DNA from: Sternotherus odoratus
Lineage: Eukaryota; Chordata; Testudines; Kinosternidae
Assembly: GCA_032164245.1 (NCBI GenBank)
Contig: JAVMKO010000009.1
Location: 84,176,712 to 84,240,711, forward strand
Direction: 5' to 3'
DNA: 64,000 bases
This document shows positions 1 through 11,939 of this stretch, piece after piece (position 1 is the first letter of the stretch; every line of letters begins with the position of its first letter). The notes under the pieces were generated by a model. The model did not search any database and had not been told where the DNA came from. It worked only from the letters and a program-made list of their open reading frames with translations. The translations under genes and the position numbers were made by a program.

Positions 1-1884
1 TCTTACCCCAGTAAGAACGCCCCAGCTCTAGGACAGCAATAAACCCCTTGGCGTTGTGTGGTTCTTCTTTACAGCGCACAGAGCTGTAAGATGGCTGCTG
101 CTCTCACCTGCTCTTCAAGGCAGACTGTTAAGGGAACTCTTCTCCACACAGCCACGCAGAACTCCAACACTTCTCAATAGACTGAGAAAAACCATCATTT
201 GAAGTCAAAACGCCCAATGGAAATACACAATTGAGCTCTTGTTAACGAGCTCAAGCCAGTTACGAGTTACTGCAGTGGTTGATCATCTGCAGGGGAGAGT
301 AGGTCCCCTCTCTCCACCACTCCCAAAATGAAAGCATTGGAGGTAGCAAAATCTGCTTCGCACTCCGAATGTGCAGTTTATTTATCCCCCAAAGGCTCAG
401 GAGATGAGGATGTTCTTTACCGGTTATTAAATTAAATCCTGTCCTTGAAATGGACAAGGAACCAAATTTCTTCCTGGTGGAATTCCAGTGAAGTCCAGGA
501 AGACGCTCCTGAGACCAGCCTTTCAATCTGCACAGCCTGTTCGCGTCTCCTGTGCGGGCGAAGGAGCACCCAGCCTGACTGACTGAGCAGGAGATGGAAT
601 TATTTTCCCCAGGCCCCAGTGCAGAACCGCTCCACGTGGCTTGATGTCCCAAGAGCCAGCGCCAACCTCCTGCAGACACCCTCCCGGCCCGCCCCGGCCT
701 GCCTTCTCCTTCCCTCCTCCAGCAGAACTGTGTGACTTCCACTGCCTAGGGGCGGCCAGAGAGCCAAGGGCAGAATTGACCTTTAGAGAAGGACAGAAAG
801 TGAGACACACCTGGGGGCCTGGTTCACCACAGTTCTGCGGCTCAGGCAGCCATTTACACCGTGTGAAGTGCGTGCACCATGCCCCAGCTCTCATGCGAGT
901 TTGGAACATTTGGACTTGGCTAAACGGGATACGTTTCAAACCAGACTCTTTCCTGTCCAGGGCCTGAGCTTGGCATTCTCACTAGTGAGAAGAGCCTGTC
1001 TCTGGAGTGGATGCTTCTCGCCACTCTCAAGCAAAACTCCCTTGATTTCAATGGGCCCAGTGTCTGAGAACTAGCAATGCATAAATGTCTCTAACGCAGC
1101 ATTCATTTAGTGCCCGTTGGTTTCAAAAACCTCCTGCGACAGTGTTAACAGTAGAGACCGAAAGCCATTACCAGGGACTGGGCTGCGTTCAGTGCCAGAA
1201 AATTAATTGCACAGAATGTAAGAGCCAAAATCTTAGTCAGTCCTTTGAGCCTTTCCAGCTACAGGACTGAATCTCCACTAAGCTGACCTAAAAGAAAACA
1301 CATCGTCTGAGGGAAGAGTTCTCCCTATTTATTATATGCCATTATACACAGCTCTGACGGGTGTACATGCATGCATTTTAAATAGGTATTTTCAAACACG
1401 GGGCATGCTAATTAGAGTTCATTTCTGAATGTGGTTTTCAGGGCTATTAACTATATAAACCACAGCTGAATTATGCCTGGGGTACTAGTGGTAGCTGGAG
1501 ATATAGATCTCCCGCTCCACCTCAAGGTCTAGCTCTTGTGAATATTTTATAGCTGTGTGGGTTTGCAGCACGGCTGATCTGACATAATGGTGCTCTCAGC
1601 TCCACCGGAGTAGATCCAGAGTGATTGCATTAGAATCAATGGAGCCACCGGAGAAAATGAAAGCAGAAATTGGCTCCAGGAGTCTTTTCAGGGGAGGGGG
1701 GAGGGAACTGGGAAAGGGAGATCATACAGCACATCAAAGAAAGGGGTAAGGAGAGAGAAATGAAGGCAGGGTGGGGAAAGAAAGGAGGCCACTTGGGTTT
1801 GAGGAAGGGGGAATCAAGAAACCCTTCAATTTACTGAATAAAATCATATGGCCTTGATTAGGCAAGAAGTCAAATATGATGATC
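1..1884. other. Unassigned DNA, no gene or repeat recognised
   Basis: I see no coding exon, RNA gene or bounded repeat here. The open frames are short, overlap on both strands and show no family motif. A few short phrases of the type 'gatttcaatggg' and 'tcaatggagccacc' (about 1040-1060 and 1637-1652) resemble worn pieces of a common sauropsid dispersed repeat, but no element ends can be placed. Confidence 0.5.
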
Positions 1885-2052
1885 CCAATGGTCTGGCTGC
1901 CAGAAGCTGGGCGAGAACAACAGGGGGAGTGGATCACTTGATAGCCTATTTTGTTCATTCCCCCTGAAGCACCTGGCATTGGCCACTGTCGGAAGACAGG
2001 ATACTTGGCTAAATGGACCATTGGTCTGACCCGGTATGGCTGTTCTTATGAA
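1885..2052 (+). mobile_element. CR1 LINE, 3'-terminal fragment
   Basis: This is the 3' untranslated end of a CR1-type non-LTR retrotransposon, cut off at its 5' side. The phrase 'cacctggcattggccactg' at 1970-1988 and the following 'ggtctgacccggtatggc', closed by a single TTCTTATG at about 2044-2051, match the end of the fuller copies at 20.7-22.0 kb and 53.6-54.0 kb. 5' truncation is usual for elements inserted by target-primed reverse transcription. Many substitutions relative to the 21.9 kb copy suggest an older insertion. No coding part remains. Confidence 0.85.
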
Positions 2053-3849
2053 GAGCTAATTTAGCCTAAGGGGTTTATTTTACTTTCCATTGTCCAAATC
2101 CAGATGCCATTGAAGTTCATGACAAAATTTCCATTGATTTCAATGGGACTAGCATTTGGACCAATATGTGTTAATAGGATTTCGAAGTTATAATATATAT
2201 TGAATACAGGGCCCTTCCTGGCGAGGCTAAGTGTTCCTGTTGCTCTTGCTTAATCACCCTACGTTCTAATCACCGTGTTTCTGGTTTAACTTTCCCCATC
2301 AAAGAGGAAGCATCTTTACTAGATTATTTTAGAAGAAAATTTAATTGCTGATAATTCGTTTAACAACAAACCGGGTAATTTACACATTATCTTTGAAGAT
2401 GATAAAATTGAGCTATGTGTTTGTGAATCACAGCGCGGACAGGAACACCATGGAAACCTGTCCTTGACAGAAGCAACAATACCACAGAGATGTAGTTTAT
2501 CAGAGTGTTAAAAAGTCCATTATTCAAACTGCCTGCAGTGCTGACAGAGAACAAAAGGCCAGTCCATGGACTGATAAAGTGGTTTGCTTCAGTTTCAACA
2601 TCAGCTGTATAAAGATTTCTAACACTGACATCTTGAACTGCATTGAACGTGGAAGAGCAGGATGTGCTCTCCATAAACCACACCACATTTCAGAAAAAAC
2701 AATCCTCTCTGAGCGTTCACTTATTTGAAAAAAAAATATTGATAACTTGCTACTTCTTTTCCACACAGCGCTACTCACCGGCAACACCACCAGCGGGAAT
2801 GCCAGGCACTTACCACAATGATCCCAGGAAGAAGGTATCACTTCAGTCTAGACAGTGCGGATGGAGATTTTGTTCCTGGTTCAAAGAAGCTAGAATATCT
2901 GGTTTGTTGCCTGCCAGCCACAGCAGTGACAGGATACACCACAATAGAGCTGAATTCATCTCTAGCTGGACTCCTTCTAATCAAGCTGAGTGCTACAGGT
3001 CTTACAGAAGTCAGTAGATGGATTCCGATTGATGTCAGCAGGACCTGGGTGCAGGCCTGTTGGATTGCAACTCCAGTGCTGCACCAGCAGTGCCGGGCAT
3101 GCACACCACGCAGGCCGCAAGCCCCCAGGGGCAGGCTTTCCTGGAAGAGTTCCCAGGTGCACACAGCACCCGGCCCATGCTCTGCCAAGTGTCAGAAGCT
3201 GCCTGGGAGAGACCTTCCAGGCGACAGTGATCACCCTCCGATTACCAGTAGGAAGAGCGGGCGCTGAGGGGGTCACTCGGCACTGTGCAGGAGCAGGTGC
3301 TAGAACATTCAAGCATCTTCCTTCTGGCGCAGTGCCTGACCCTGCTGCCTCTGATATCCTAGCATGCAGGATGTGGCGCTCTTGGAGTCCCATCGTCAGC
3401 TGGTGTGAAGCAGTGCAGCTCCTCCCTGTGCCTCAGTAGGTCACAGCTGAGAATACCAGGTCCAGGACCGGTGAGAAATAGGGCGGACTGACTCCACACT
3501 GCTGGTGGTTCTATCGTCCAATCTACCAAGCCAGGAACAAAAGTAAACTTCTGTCTCACCACACTGGCTAATAAGAAGTCAAAAATGCAGTTTCCCTAGG
3601 TATCCCAGTCCTTGTATCGCCACCCAGACACTAGACTGTATGAGGAGTGGTTATTTAAAACATCAAACCAAGGGGCTTACTCATCCCAAGAGATCAGCCA
3701 CATAGCCAGGCTAATATATAATTCAGCTCTTACCCAATAATCATGCTGTTGCCAATCCTTAGACATCTAATATTTAAAGGTTTATTTAAAGGGAAAAGAA
3801 AGAGGAGAGAGTTAAAATGGTCAAAGAAATCATATACCTACAATCATTG
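2053..3849. other. Unassigned DNA
   Basis: No element or exon is recognised. Open frames cluster at 2.64-3.44 kb on both strands and in several frames at once. Their translations lack any domain motif and no splice-site arrangement singles one out, so I treat them as chance open frames in a moderately GC-rich stretch. Confidence 0.45.
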
Positions 3850-4402
3850 CAAAGTTTGACATTGGTGAGGTCTCATCTGGAGTACTGTGTCCAGTTTGGG
3901 GCTCCACACTACAAGAAGGATGTGGAAAAATTGGAAAAAGTCCAGCGGAGGGCAACAAAAATGATTAGGGGGCTGGAGCGCATGACTTATGAGGAGAGGC
4001 TGAGGGAACTGGGATTATTTAGTCTTCAGAAGAGAAGAAAGAGGGAGGATTTGATAGCTGCTTTCAACTACCTGAAAGGGGGTTCCAAAGAGGATGGATC
4101 TAGTTCTAGACTGTTCTCAGTGGTACCAGATGACAGAACAAGGAGTGATGGTCTCAAGTTGCAGTGAGGGAGGTTTAGGTTGGATATTAGAAAAAACTTT
4201 TTCACTGGGGGGGGGGGAGGGAAACACTGGAATGGGTTACCTAGGGAGCTGGTAGAATCACCTTCCTTAGAGGTTTTTAAGGTCAGGCTTGACAAAGCCC
4301 TGGCTGGGATGATTTAGTTGGGATTGGTCCTGCTTTGAGCAGGGGGTTGGACTAGATACCTCCTGAGGTCCCTTCCAACCTTGATATTCTATGATTCTAT
4401 TC
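3850..4402 (+). mobile_element. CR1 LINE, 5'-truncated, broken ORF2 end
   Basis: This copy holds the C-terminal part of the CR1 ORF2 protein and the 3' end. The frame reads through the CR1 landmarks [17 protein letters not shown] and [17 protein letters not shown] (about 3900-4045), then stops at 4165-4167 where the copy at 9.2 kb keeps a tryptophan codon. A run of G at 4207-4217 adds a likely frameshift. The element closes with 'tgaggtcccttccaacctt' and a short ATTCTATG-type tail near 4385-4402. It cannot make a working protein. The left border is approximate. Confidence 0.88.
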
Positions 4403-6297
4403 TTGGTCATGTTGGTAGCAGACTGCTGGCTTGTGATGTCTCTGGTAAGTTCCAAAAGATTGGAAAGTCTTCCATCCATTAGTTGGGATGCTCCTTTTAG
4501 TGTAATTCCAGAGATCAGAGCAGGAAAGAGGCAAAAATGAAGATGCTTCTGAGGGCTTTATGCCTTCACCCAGGTGGAGGGGATGCTCTCAGTCTTAGTT
4601 TGTGGAGAATTACAGACACAAGATGGAGTCCAGGGTCACATTAGCTCATCACATGCCCTTGCATGCTTTGATGACTCATAGGAGTAGCCATTACCCGTAT
4701 TTGGGCTCAAGTGTCCAAAGGAAGTCTCACCGGTGGGGACAAGTGTCTTCTATATCCATTGTGAATGATAAGTATTCTTTGTTGGGCTACCAACTTGAAT
4801 CGCTCATTCACAAAGTACCAAGAGTGTAACCAACCAATCCAGCCTTTCCACTTCAGGAGCCTGGGTACCCCTTTGGGGCCTGGCCTGTGGTAAGGGGCAG
4901 TTCAGACCCACACCACCCCCTGCAGAGAGCTGGAAGGCATTTGGTGTGGAAGCCTCCTGGAGATTCTGGGCACATGTGGCAGGATGCCCACTGCTCACAT
5001 ACTTCTGGGAGGGTTAAGGTTATTACCCCTGCACAGGTAGAGCCTGTTTCCTCTCCACCTGCCCTGGGGTTCCATGCGCCCCAGAGAAGTGGAGATGGAG
5101 TCATCCGCACACAGGGGCTGGAATTCCACCTGACCCTTCTGGGAGCCACAGAAAGAGGAAAGATCCCCCGCCACACACACCGCTGCAAAGGTCACGTCGT
5201 CATATGTCGAAGGATGTCACCCAGACACGAGCACTGCGCTGAATAACAGGCAAAAATGGATGGGGCGGAGGAAGGAACAAAACAAACTCAGAGATGTGTT
5301 CTGGGGCTTTTAAACTAGGAAACAGAAATGCTGTCCCATAATTATCCTTCACTTAGAGGTCTGACTAGCAGCTATAGGAACATCAGGCTTTGTATACATT
5401 ACTCTAAAGAGAAGGTCAGTTTATTTTACACCGGATTTGTACTTTAATTGGAGTGACATGCATTAAGAGGACACATGAATTAATGGCATTATTTATAATC
5501 CATCTCATTATTACACACAGCTTGACATTTCATACCGTTTCTAATTCTTTTAACCAATTTCCTTTGTTGGAAATAAAACCATAGTGCTTCATCTGTGATT
5601 AGTTAGAAGGGGCTCTGCTTGTCTGTTGTTTGTTTTAATTTTAAAAGCTCCTGTAAAAGAAAGGCTCCACGCTCGCATGACAGGATTCGCTTGAATTAGT
5701 CTTGAATACAAAAATGTTCATGTTGAATCTGATGAATGAACAATGAACAAATTACATGCTTGTTTCATCTGCCTCATCTTACTTTTGATCTCTAATATTA
5801 GATTGTTATAATTGTGTTTGAGTGCCTCGTGCGTATATTACTGTTTAGGTTGCTATAGAAAATGTGAAATTTAATGTGTTCACTCATAGGCTTAAAAGGA
5901 AGTTTTCCCTCTTTTCTTCTCTCTTTGATGTGTTAATCAAAACCATGTTATAACAAATGTTTAAGTATTATTTTAAAATGGAATGTAACAGGCAGAGCTG
6001 TCCTTTAAAAACAACTGCAATGTTGTATTATACTTGCCTCCCGTATTCATTTGAAAGCTATATATATTGAACTGAAAATAAATGGTTGGCAATGGCGATA
6101 GTGATTGCAGAACTTTTAAAGGTTCTAACTCTGAGCTCTGACGTAAAGGTTTTAAAGTTTCAAAGCATTTGAACACTTTTGTAGAACACTGTTTCATCAG
6201 AGGGCGAAAACAGAATCACACTAGATTACAATAAATAAATGACTTTTTTAGTTCTATGTCAGAATTTAATGCCATAAAGAACCAGCAGAGAATCTAG
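4403..6297. other. Unassigned DNA with an AT-rich, repeat-free segment
   Basis: No coding exon is supported. The part from about 4.56 to 4.88 kb has a repeat-like look but no ends were found. From about 5390 to 6260 the sequence is AT-rich, free of every repeat recognised elsewhere in the window, and dotted with ATTA/TAAT cores. That composition is common in conserved non-coding elements, but conservation cannot be judged from one sequence. Confidence 0.4.
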
Positions 6298-6485
6298 TTC
6301 ATGGATCGGCAACTTTTGGCATGTGGCCCACCAGGGTAAGCCCCCTCCCCTGGCAGGCCACGCTGGTTTGTTTACTTGCCACGTCCGGAGGTTTGGCCGA
6401 TTGCAGCTCCCATTGGCTGCGGTTCACTGCTTCAGGCCAGTGGGGGCCGCGGGAAGCAGCGGCCAGCACATGCCGTAGCCCATGC
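6298..6485. mobile_element. hAT-like non-autonomous DNA element, one end
   Basis: The stretch opens with 'ggatcggcaacttttggca' at 6303-6321, followed by a GC-rich body around 'gccgattgcagctcccatt'. This matches, from general knowledge, the left part of a GC-rich short DNA transposon very common in turtles. The matching opposite end is not found, so the copy is truncated near 6480 and no target duplication can be shown. Class assignment rests on memory of the family. Confidence 0.5.
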
Positions 6486-7924
6486 TCCTTCCCACAGCTT
6501 CAAATATTTTACCCTGCCAGTTTAATACAAGAAGATCTTGGGAGTCATTGACAGGACAGCGTTGTATGGCTGGTTGTTTCTCATAGATTTCAATGGGGTT
6601 GTTTCAAAGAGTAAGGTACTGTTCAAAGCGGGCAAATGTTTCTGAATCTGCACCTAATTGATTGGGGGGAAGAAAGTAATAACCACATCATGCAAAGAAC
6701 AGAGCTGTGTGCAGATGAACGCTTCCCTTCATCAGTGAACAAAGCGTCCCCTGCTACTGAGAGAATAAACAAGGGGAATCAATTAGCTCAGAATATAAGT
6801 GGAAACGCTGTGGCTATGAGAGGCTGCAATTGTTGTAGTGGTGCTAATGGAAATGAATTGACGACGACAGATGATAACGCTAATAAAGATCCTTCTCCAG
6901 AGGGATCAAGGGGTGGCAAGTGCCATAAACATGACACCCCTTCCCACTCATTCATTTTCCTACTTGAACAAAGGCCAAATTAGCAGTTTGCTTGCCCAAG
7001 AAATTATAAGGTGTAGTACACAAGGAGCTCAGAGTGGGCGGGATGCCTAGAAAGATGGCCAAAGCCGCGGTGTTCCAGACGAGCCGCATCCAGCTCAGGG
7101 GAAAGCACTTTGAACTACTAGAGCTCACGCCATTTTGAAAGACTGTGGGAACAACAATCAATTATTTCAAATTAAGTTCCAGAGACTCACCCCGCCCTGT
7201 AGGATTCTGTTCATTTGCTTTTTACTAGAGAGGCGCACAGTCGCCTGCATGTACCTTAGATCTGTCACTGTAAACCAGAGGGAAGCATGACACGTGTGAT
7301 ATTCTTGTCATGGTCACAATAAGCAGAGGGTAAAAAAGACAGAGGAAGCTTCCATCGGCTGCCTGGAACCCAATTCCCCAGCTCACTCCAAAGCCTTATA
7401 GTCAAATCTGCCGGCACTGGTCAGCAGCCTTTGATTCTTTTAGAGCCACCTCTTGGAGCAGCCTGTCAGCTAACTCAGGGGTGCAGCAGAGAAAGTGATC
7501 ACCAGCCAGCATTTGATCCATGTACGCTCCACCACCATGACACCATCAGGTATGGTAAGTAGGTGCTTGGGGAGGGGGTTTAACAACACACTGGAGTGTG
7601 ATGCTAAAACGTTATGAATTGTTTCGGGTTAGTACATTAAAAGGGCCTGCCTGTCACCATCACGTCATTCAAAACACCCAGGAATGGCCGGCATTTCTCT
7701 ACATGGTTATAAAAGGGTTTAGATCCAGGTGAGACTTTCTATACCTTCTATGCTTTCTCTTGCCTTAATAACTTTTCATAATTCTTCACATTAATTCAAC
7801 AAAGGAAAATGCTGCAGAATATGAACTGATTGCACTTCAATCTAGCCAAAAATAAGTGTTTACTGCTTTACTGGAGGTAAGCCATTTAGACACATTTATC
7901 GCTCCTCTTCCTCCTTCCCTGAAA
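6486..7924. other. Unassigned DNA
   Basis: No repeat, exon or RNA gene is recognised. The longest open frames (about 115 codons at 6636-6983) have no family motif and no coding-like context. Confidence 0.4.
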
Positions 7925-7928
7925 AATC

Positions 7929-9327
7929 ATGGAGCAGGTCCTCAAGGAATCAATTCTGAAGCACTTGGCAGAGAGGAAGGTGATCAGGAACAGTCAGCAT
8001 GGATTTACCAAGGGCAAGTCATGCCTGACCAGCCCGATTGCCTTGTACAATGAGATAACTGGCTCTGTGGATATGGGGAAAGCAGTGGACGTGTTATTCC
8101 TAGACTTTAGCAAAGCTTTTGATTCAGTCTCCCACACTATTCTTGCCATCAAATTAAAGAAGTATGGGCTGGATGAATGGAATATAAGGTGGATAGAAAA
8201 CTGGCTAGGTCACCAGGCTCAATGGGTAATGTATCAAGGGGATACAAAGTTCAGCCTGATTGAACTAACCTTGTTATCTCTAACCTGGTTCTTGCTTACT
8301 TATTTATATCTGCCTCTTCACACTTCCACTGCACACATCCAACGAAGTGGGTATTAGCCCACAAGAGCTTATGCTTCAATACTTTAGTTAGTCTTTAAGG
8401 TGCCACAGGACTCTTTGTTGTATCAAGCGGAGTGCCCCAGAGGTCAGTCCTGGGGCTGGTTTTGTTCAACATCTTCATTAATGATCTGGACGATGGGATA
8501 GACTGCACTCTCAGGAAGTTTGTGGATGATACTAAATTGGGGGGAGAGGTAAATATACTGGAGGCTAGGGATAGGGTCCAAAGTGACCTAGACAAATTGG
8601 AGGATTGGTCTAAAAGAAATCTGATGAGGTTCAACAAGGACAAGTGCAGAGTCCTGCACTTTGGACAGACAAATCCCATACACTGCTAAAGACTAAGGAG
8701 GGACCGACTGGCTAAGCAGCATTTCTACAAAAAAAGGCCCTGGGGATTACAGTGGACGAGACGCTGGATATGAGTCAGCAGTGTGCTGTTGTTGCCAAAA
8801 AGGCTAATGGCATATTGGGCTGTATTAGTAGGAGCATTGCCAGCAGATCGAGGGAAGTGATTATTCCCATCTATTCAGCACTACTGAGGCCACATCTGGG
8901 GTACTGTGTCCAGTTTTGGGGGCCCCACTCTGGAAGGGACATGGACAAGTTGAAGAGAGTCCAGCAGAGGGCAACAGAAAGGTTTAGATGGCTGAGGAAC
9001 ATGACTTATGAGGAGAGGCTGAGAGAACTGGGCTTGTTTAGTCTGCCGAAGAAAAGAGTGAAGGGGGATTTGACAGCAGCCTTCAACTACATGAAGGGAG
9101 GTTCTACAGAGGATGGATCTAGACTGTTCTCAGTGGTGGCAGATGACAGAACAAGGAGTAATGGTCTCAAGTTGCAGTGGGGGAGGTTTAGGTTGGATAT
9201 TAAGAAACACTATTTCACTCGGAGGGTGTTGAAGCACTGGAATGGGTTACCTAGGGAGGTGGTGGAATGGCCTTCCTTAGCGGTTTTTAAGGCCAAGCTT
9301 GACAATGCCCTGGCTGGGATGATTTAG
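7929..9327 (+). pseudogene. Broken CR1 ORF2 (reverse transcriptase) pseudogene
   Basis: In an intact CR1, ORF2 encodes an endonuclease-reverse transcriptase that copies the element's RNA at a nicked target. Here only the RT and C-terminal parts survive, in three open pieces. The first (7929-8250) carries LDFSKAFDSVSH, with the first catalytic aspartate of the RT palm. The second (8432-8689) carries GVPQRSVLG and FVDDTK, a variant of the family's active-site motif. The third (8752-9327) carries the C-terminal region with YCVQFWGPH and [12 protein letters not shown]. The inserted repeat and the break at about 8690-8750 separate them, so no full RT can be made. The endonuclease domain is absent. 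Confidence 0.88.
8239..8418 (+). repeat. Short turtle repeat (GAAGTGGG type) inserted in CR1
   Basis: The insert ends with the family's landmark phrases 'aacgaagtgggtattagccc' and 'ttagtctttaaggtgccaca', shared with copies at 17.05, 38.25, 50.9 and 52.0 kb. It is flanked by the 9-bp direct repeat TGTATCAAG (8230-8238 and 8419-8427), which may be its target duplication, although the CR1 also seems to have lost some bases here. The class of this repeat is uncertain. It may be the 3' end of a Penelope-like retroelement. Confidence 0.7.
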
Positions 9328-9418
9328 CTGGGAACTGGTCCTGCTTTGAGTAGGGAGTTGGACAAGATACCTCCTGAGGTTCCCTCCAATCCTAATCTTC
9401 TATAATTCTATTATTCTT

Positions 9419-10599
9419 ATCCAGATGGACCATACAATCTTCCTGAAAATGGCTCAGTCTCTGATTGTGTGTTTGTCTTCCTGACTAAGTATGAAACAGC
9501 CTTGGGTATAATTAAGGAGATGCTCAGGCCATAATGTTTGCGTCCATCATAAGGAAAACAACAAGCATTTTTCCCCATGGGTATTTCTGCAGGACACCTT
9601 GTTTTTGCTCACAGTCCATGAAAGGGAAGGGAATAAGCAGGTAAAGAACTGTAATGTTTGCTACATGAAGATACCTGCTGGCAGCTGATTCACCCCCACG
9701 ATTACTAATCATGTCCAAAGTACCTTCATGACCAGATGTGAAGCCTTTAAATGTGTCTCTGTGCTCAGAGCTACCTGGTTGTTTTAAAAGTATTCACCAT
9801 CTTAAATAACCTGAATCACAACCACCTTCTTCCAGGGAAATGTTTGCACTGGATACAATAAGATGTCTCGCAACTCACGCACAATCTTCCCTGGTTTCCT
9901 CCCTGGCATTTCCTCTGTGGTAAATAAACAGTTACAGTTAAATACATGTCAAAGAGATTAGTTCTTTGCGCCTACCTTATAGCCCTCCAAACAACAGACT
10001 TATTATCCTGCTCCAAGTAGTGATTACCAGTTGAGAAGCTAATTAGCATGCTGCTATCTCCAAGAGCACAGAGATATACTTGAGGAGAGCCGTAATTTTA
10101 CATGACATAAAGGGCCCGGTTGTTAATAATTAAACCCCAAACAACTGCATTCCCATAATGTTAAAGGTCTGACGTCAGTGTAGCACCCAGGAAATGCAAG
10201 GTTAATGCTGAAGAGACTCTCCTGTTACACAAAGGAGAAGAAATATTCAGTTGGTGTAAAGGGGTGAAACACCACTGAAGTCAATGGAGGACAGCATTTG
10301 GACCCAAGGCAAGACCCTCCCCCAGCAGGGAGGGGAAACTCTTTCTGAGAAGCCCTGGGACACATGGGAAAATCCAGTGTTCTGTATGTGGCCAGCTGGG
10401 TCACTTTGCCCACTGAGGGCCAGTGCAGCTGCATCCCAACCACCCAGAGTTACTCTCCAGAAGGGGGGAATCACCCAGTCCATCCATCAATGGGATTTAA
10501 TGGTCAGCAAAGCCATTCACGTTCCACGTGTCATGTGGCACCTTCCTGGGTGCAGCTCCATCGATCCCCCATTGGCAAATGTATTAACTGTGATCAAGT
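9419..10599. other. Unassigned DNA
   Basis: No exon or bounded repeat is recognised. At about 10250-10300 the phrase 'cactgaagtcaatggagga' looks like a worn piece of a sauropsid dispersed repeat. Confidence 0.4.
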
Positions 10600-10795
10600 T
10601 ACTCCTGACTCTTCTCTTTCATAAGCTAAACTGTTTGAGCTCCATGAGTCTATCACTATTGGGTTTTTTTTTCAATTCTTTAATAATTCTTCTGGCTCTT
10701 CTCTGAACCCTCTCCCGTTATCAACATCCTTCTTGAAATGTTATTACCAGACTTGGACACACTGTTCCAGCAGTGGTCCCAGCAGTGCCAATTCC
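10600..10795 (-). mobile_element. CR1 LINE fragment, antisense
   Basis: Read on the minus strand, this segment contains the CR1 ORF2 region around the 'agaagagcc' phrase, with matching flanks 'ccagcagtggtcccagcag' and 'ctggctcttctctgaaccct' on the plus strand. It is the same part of CR1 as lies near 3.95 kb and 21.4 kb but in the opposite orientation. It is short, has several small gaps and no coding potential. Borders are approximate. Confidence 0.65.
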
Positions 10796-11939
10796 AGGGG
10801 TAATCAAAAATGTTTTAAAATCACCCCTGAATTATTTTGGTTCCTGAATACCTATTTTTCACTGCAAAAACACGGTTTTGGGTAAATGATAAATTTATAT
10901 AATGGATTTAAAAAAACAATTTAAATGAAAGGTTGGTAAAAAGTTCAAGTGGTACGGGTCTATTTTGAACCCTGAAAAATTGGAACAATTTCAATTTTTG
11001 TACCAGGTCTGATATGAAACACATAAATTAGAATATGGGATTGTTCAAAGTCTGTAAAAGAGTTGTTTTCACACCAGCAAATTCTCCACACCTTTTAGGA
11101 TTGTTCCCTAATTCACCTTTGGAAATATAACATTTTTTTAAACTGACAGGTATGCAATAGCAAAGCAAACCTATTAGCTAAATATTGGAAATGCAGAATG
11201 TGTTGGCTGTGTTTTGGTGCTAGCTGAGATACACAGCCAATAGCAGTCAAGTTAAAATGATCATCTAAAAATAAAAATAACCACTGAGGAGCCGCCCAGA
11301 TACATTCTTCATTTCCAAGGTTCATAATAATCTAAACAAGCAGGTTCAAAACATCAAGCTCAGCATCCAGCTTGCTTGCACTCCTACAATTAACTCAGAA
11401 AAAGCACCAGGAATAAGATGTGTACAATTATTTTGCTTATTAAGAATGATATGCTTTGAGCAAAACCAATAAGCAATTCCTGTTTACTCAGCTCTGGCTG
11501 AAGTTTCCTTGGGCTTAGTCCTTGAAGTCTTGTTGTGTCTCGCAGTAAGTCTGGCTAAGAAGGCTGGGATGGAGCGAACTTCAGTGATAATTAGCACTCT
11601 GTGTCTATGTTCATAAGCATATTTAACCTTACTGAGAATCCACTATTAATGGAAAACAATTAGCAGGCTGTGTGGGATGGCAGTTGTGTAAAATATTATG
11701 TGTAGGATAGAACATGGCCTATTTTTCCATGGATGATGATGGAGTCTCCCATTGAGTTTGACAGATGAACTGCTGTCATATATTTTGGGGCCTAATATAA
11801 GACCCAAGACCAATTTAGAATCTCAGCTCTGTCTGCAAGTGCCACAGGTGAAGAAAATTGCAGATGAATGTACAGTGCTTTTAGCTTTTCACCTTGCATG
11901 TCTCTCCTTGATTGCAGCATTCCGCAAGCTCTAGAAGTC
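10796..11939. other. Unassigned AT-rich DNA
   Basis: No exon or bounded repeat is recognised. From 10.8 to 11.0 kb the sequence has short self-complementary phrases (such as 'gaaaaattggaacaatttca'). From 11.3 to 11.9 kb it is repeat-free. Confidence 0.35.

Larger units (their letters stand above)
7925..9418 (+). mobile_element. CR1 LINE, long 3' part, interrupted
   Basis: This 5'-truncated CR1 starts inside the reverse transcriptase domain and runs to the 3' end ('tgaggttccctccaatcct' at about 9376-9394 and a worn ATTCTAT tail). It is split by a short foreign repeat at about 8239-8418 and has lost some RT sequence there. A second break lies at about 8690-8750, where the frame is lost. It is of the same CR1 group as the 3.9 kb copy and distinct from the TTCTTATG-tailed copies at 20.7 and 53.6 kb. 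Confidence 0.9.

Noticed and set aside
2643..3439. Cluster of open frames of 100-150 codons on both strands
   Set aside because: The frames overlap in several phases and on both strands, without domain motifs or exon borders. This is what a GC-richer stretch gives by chance.
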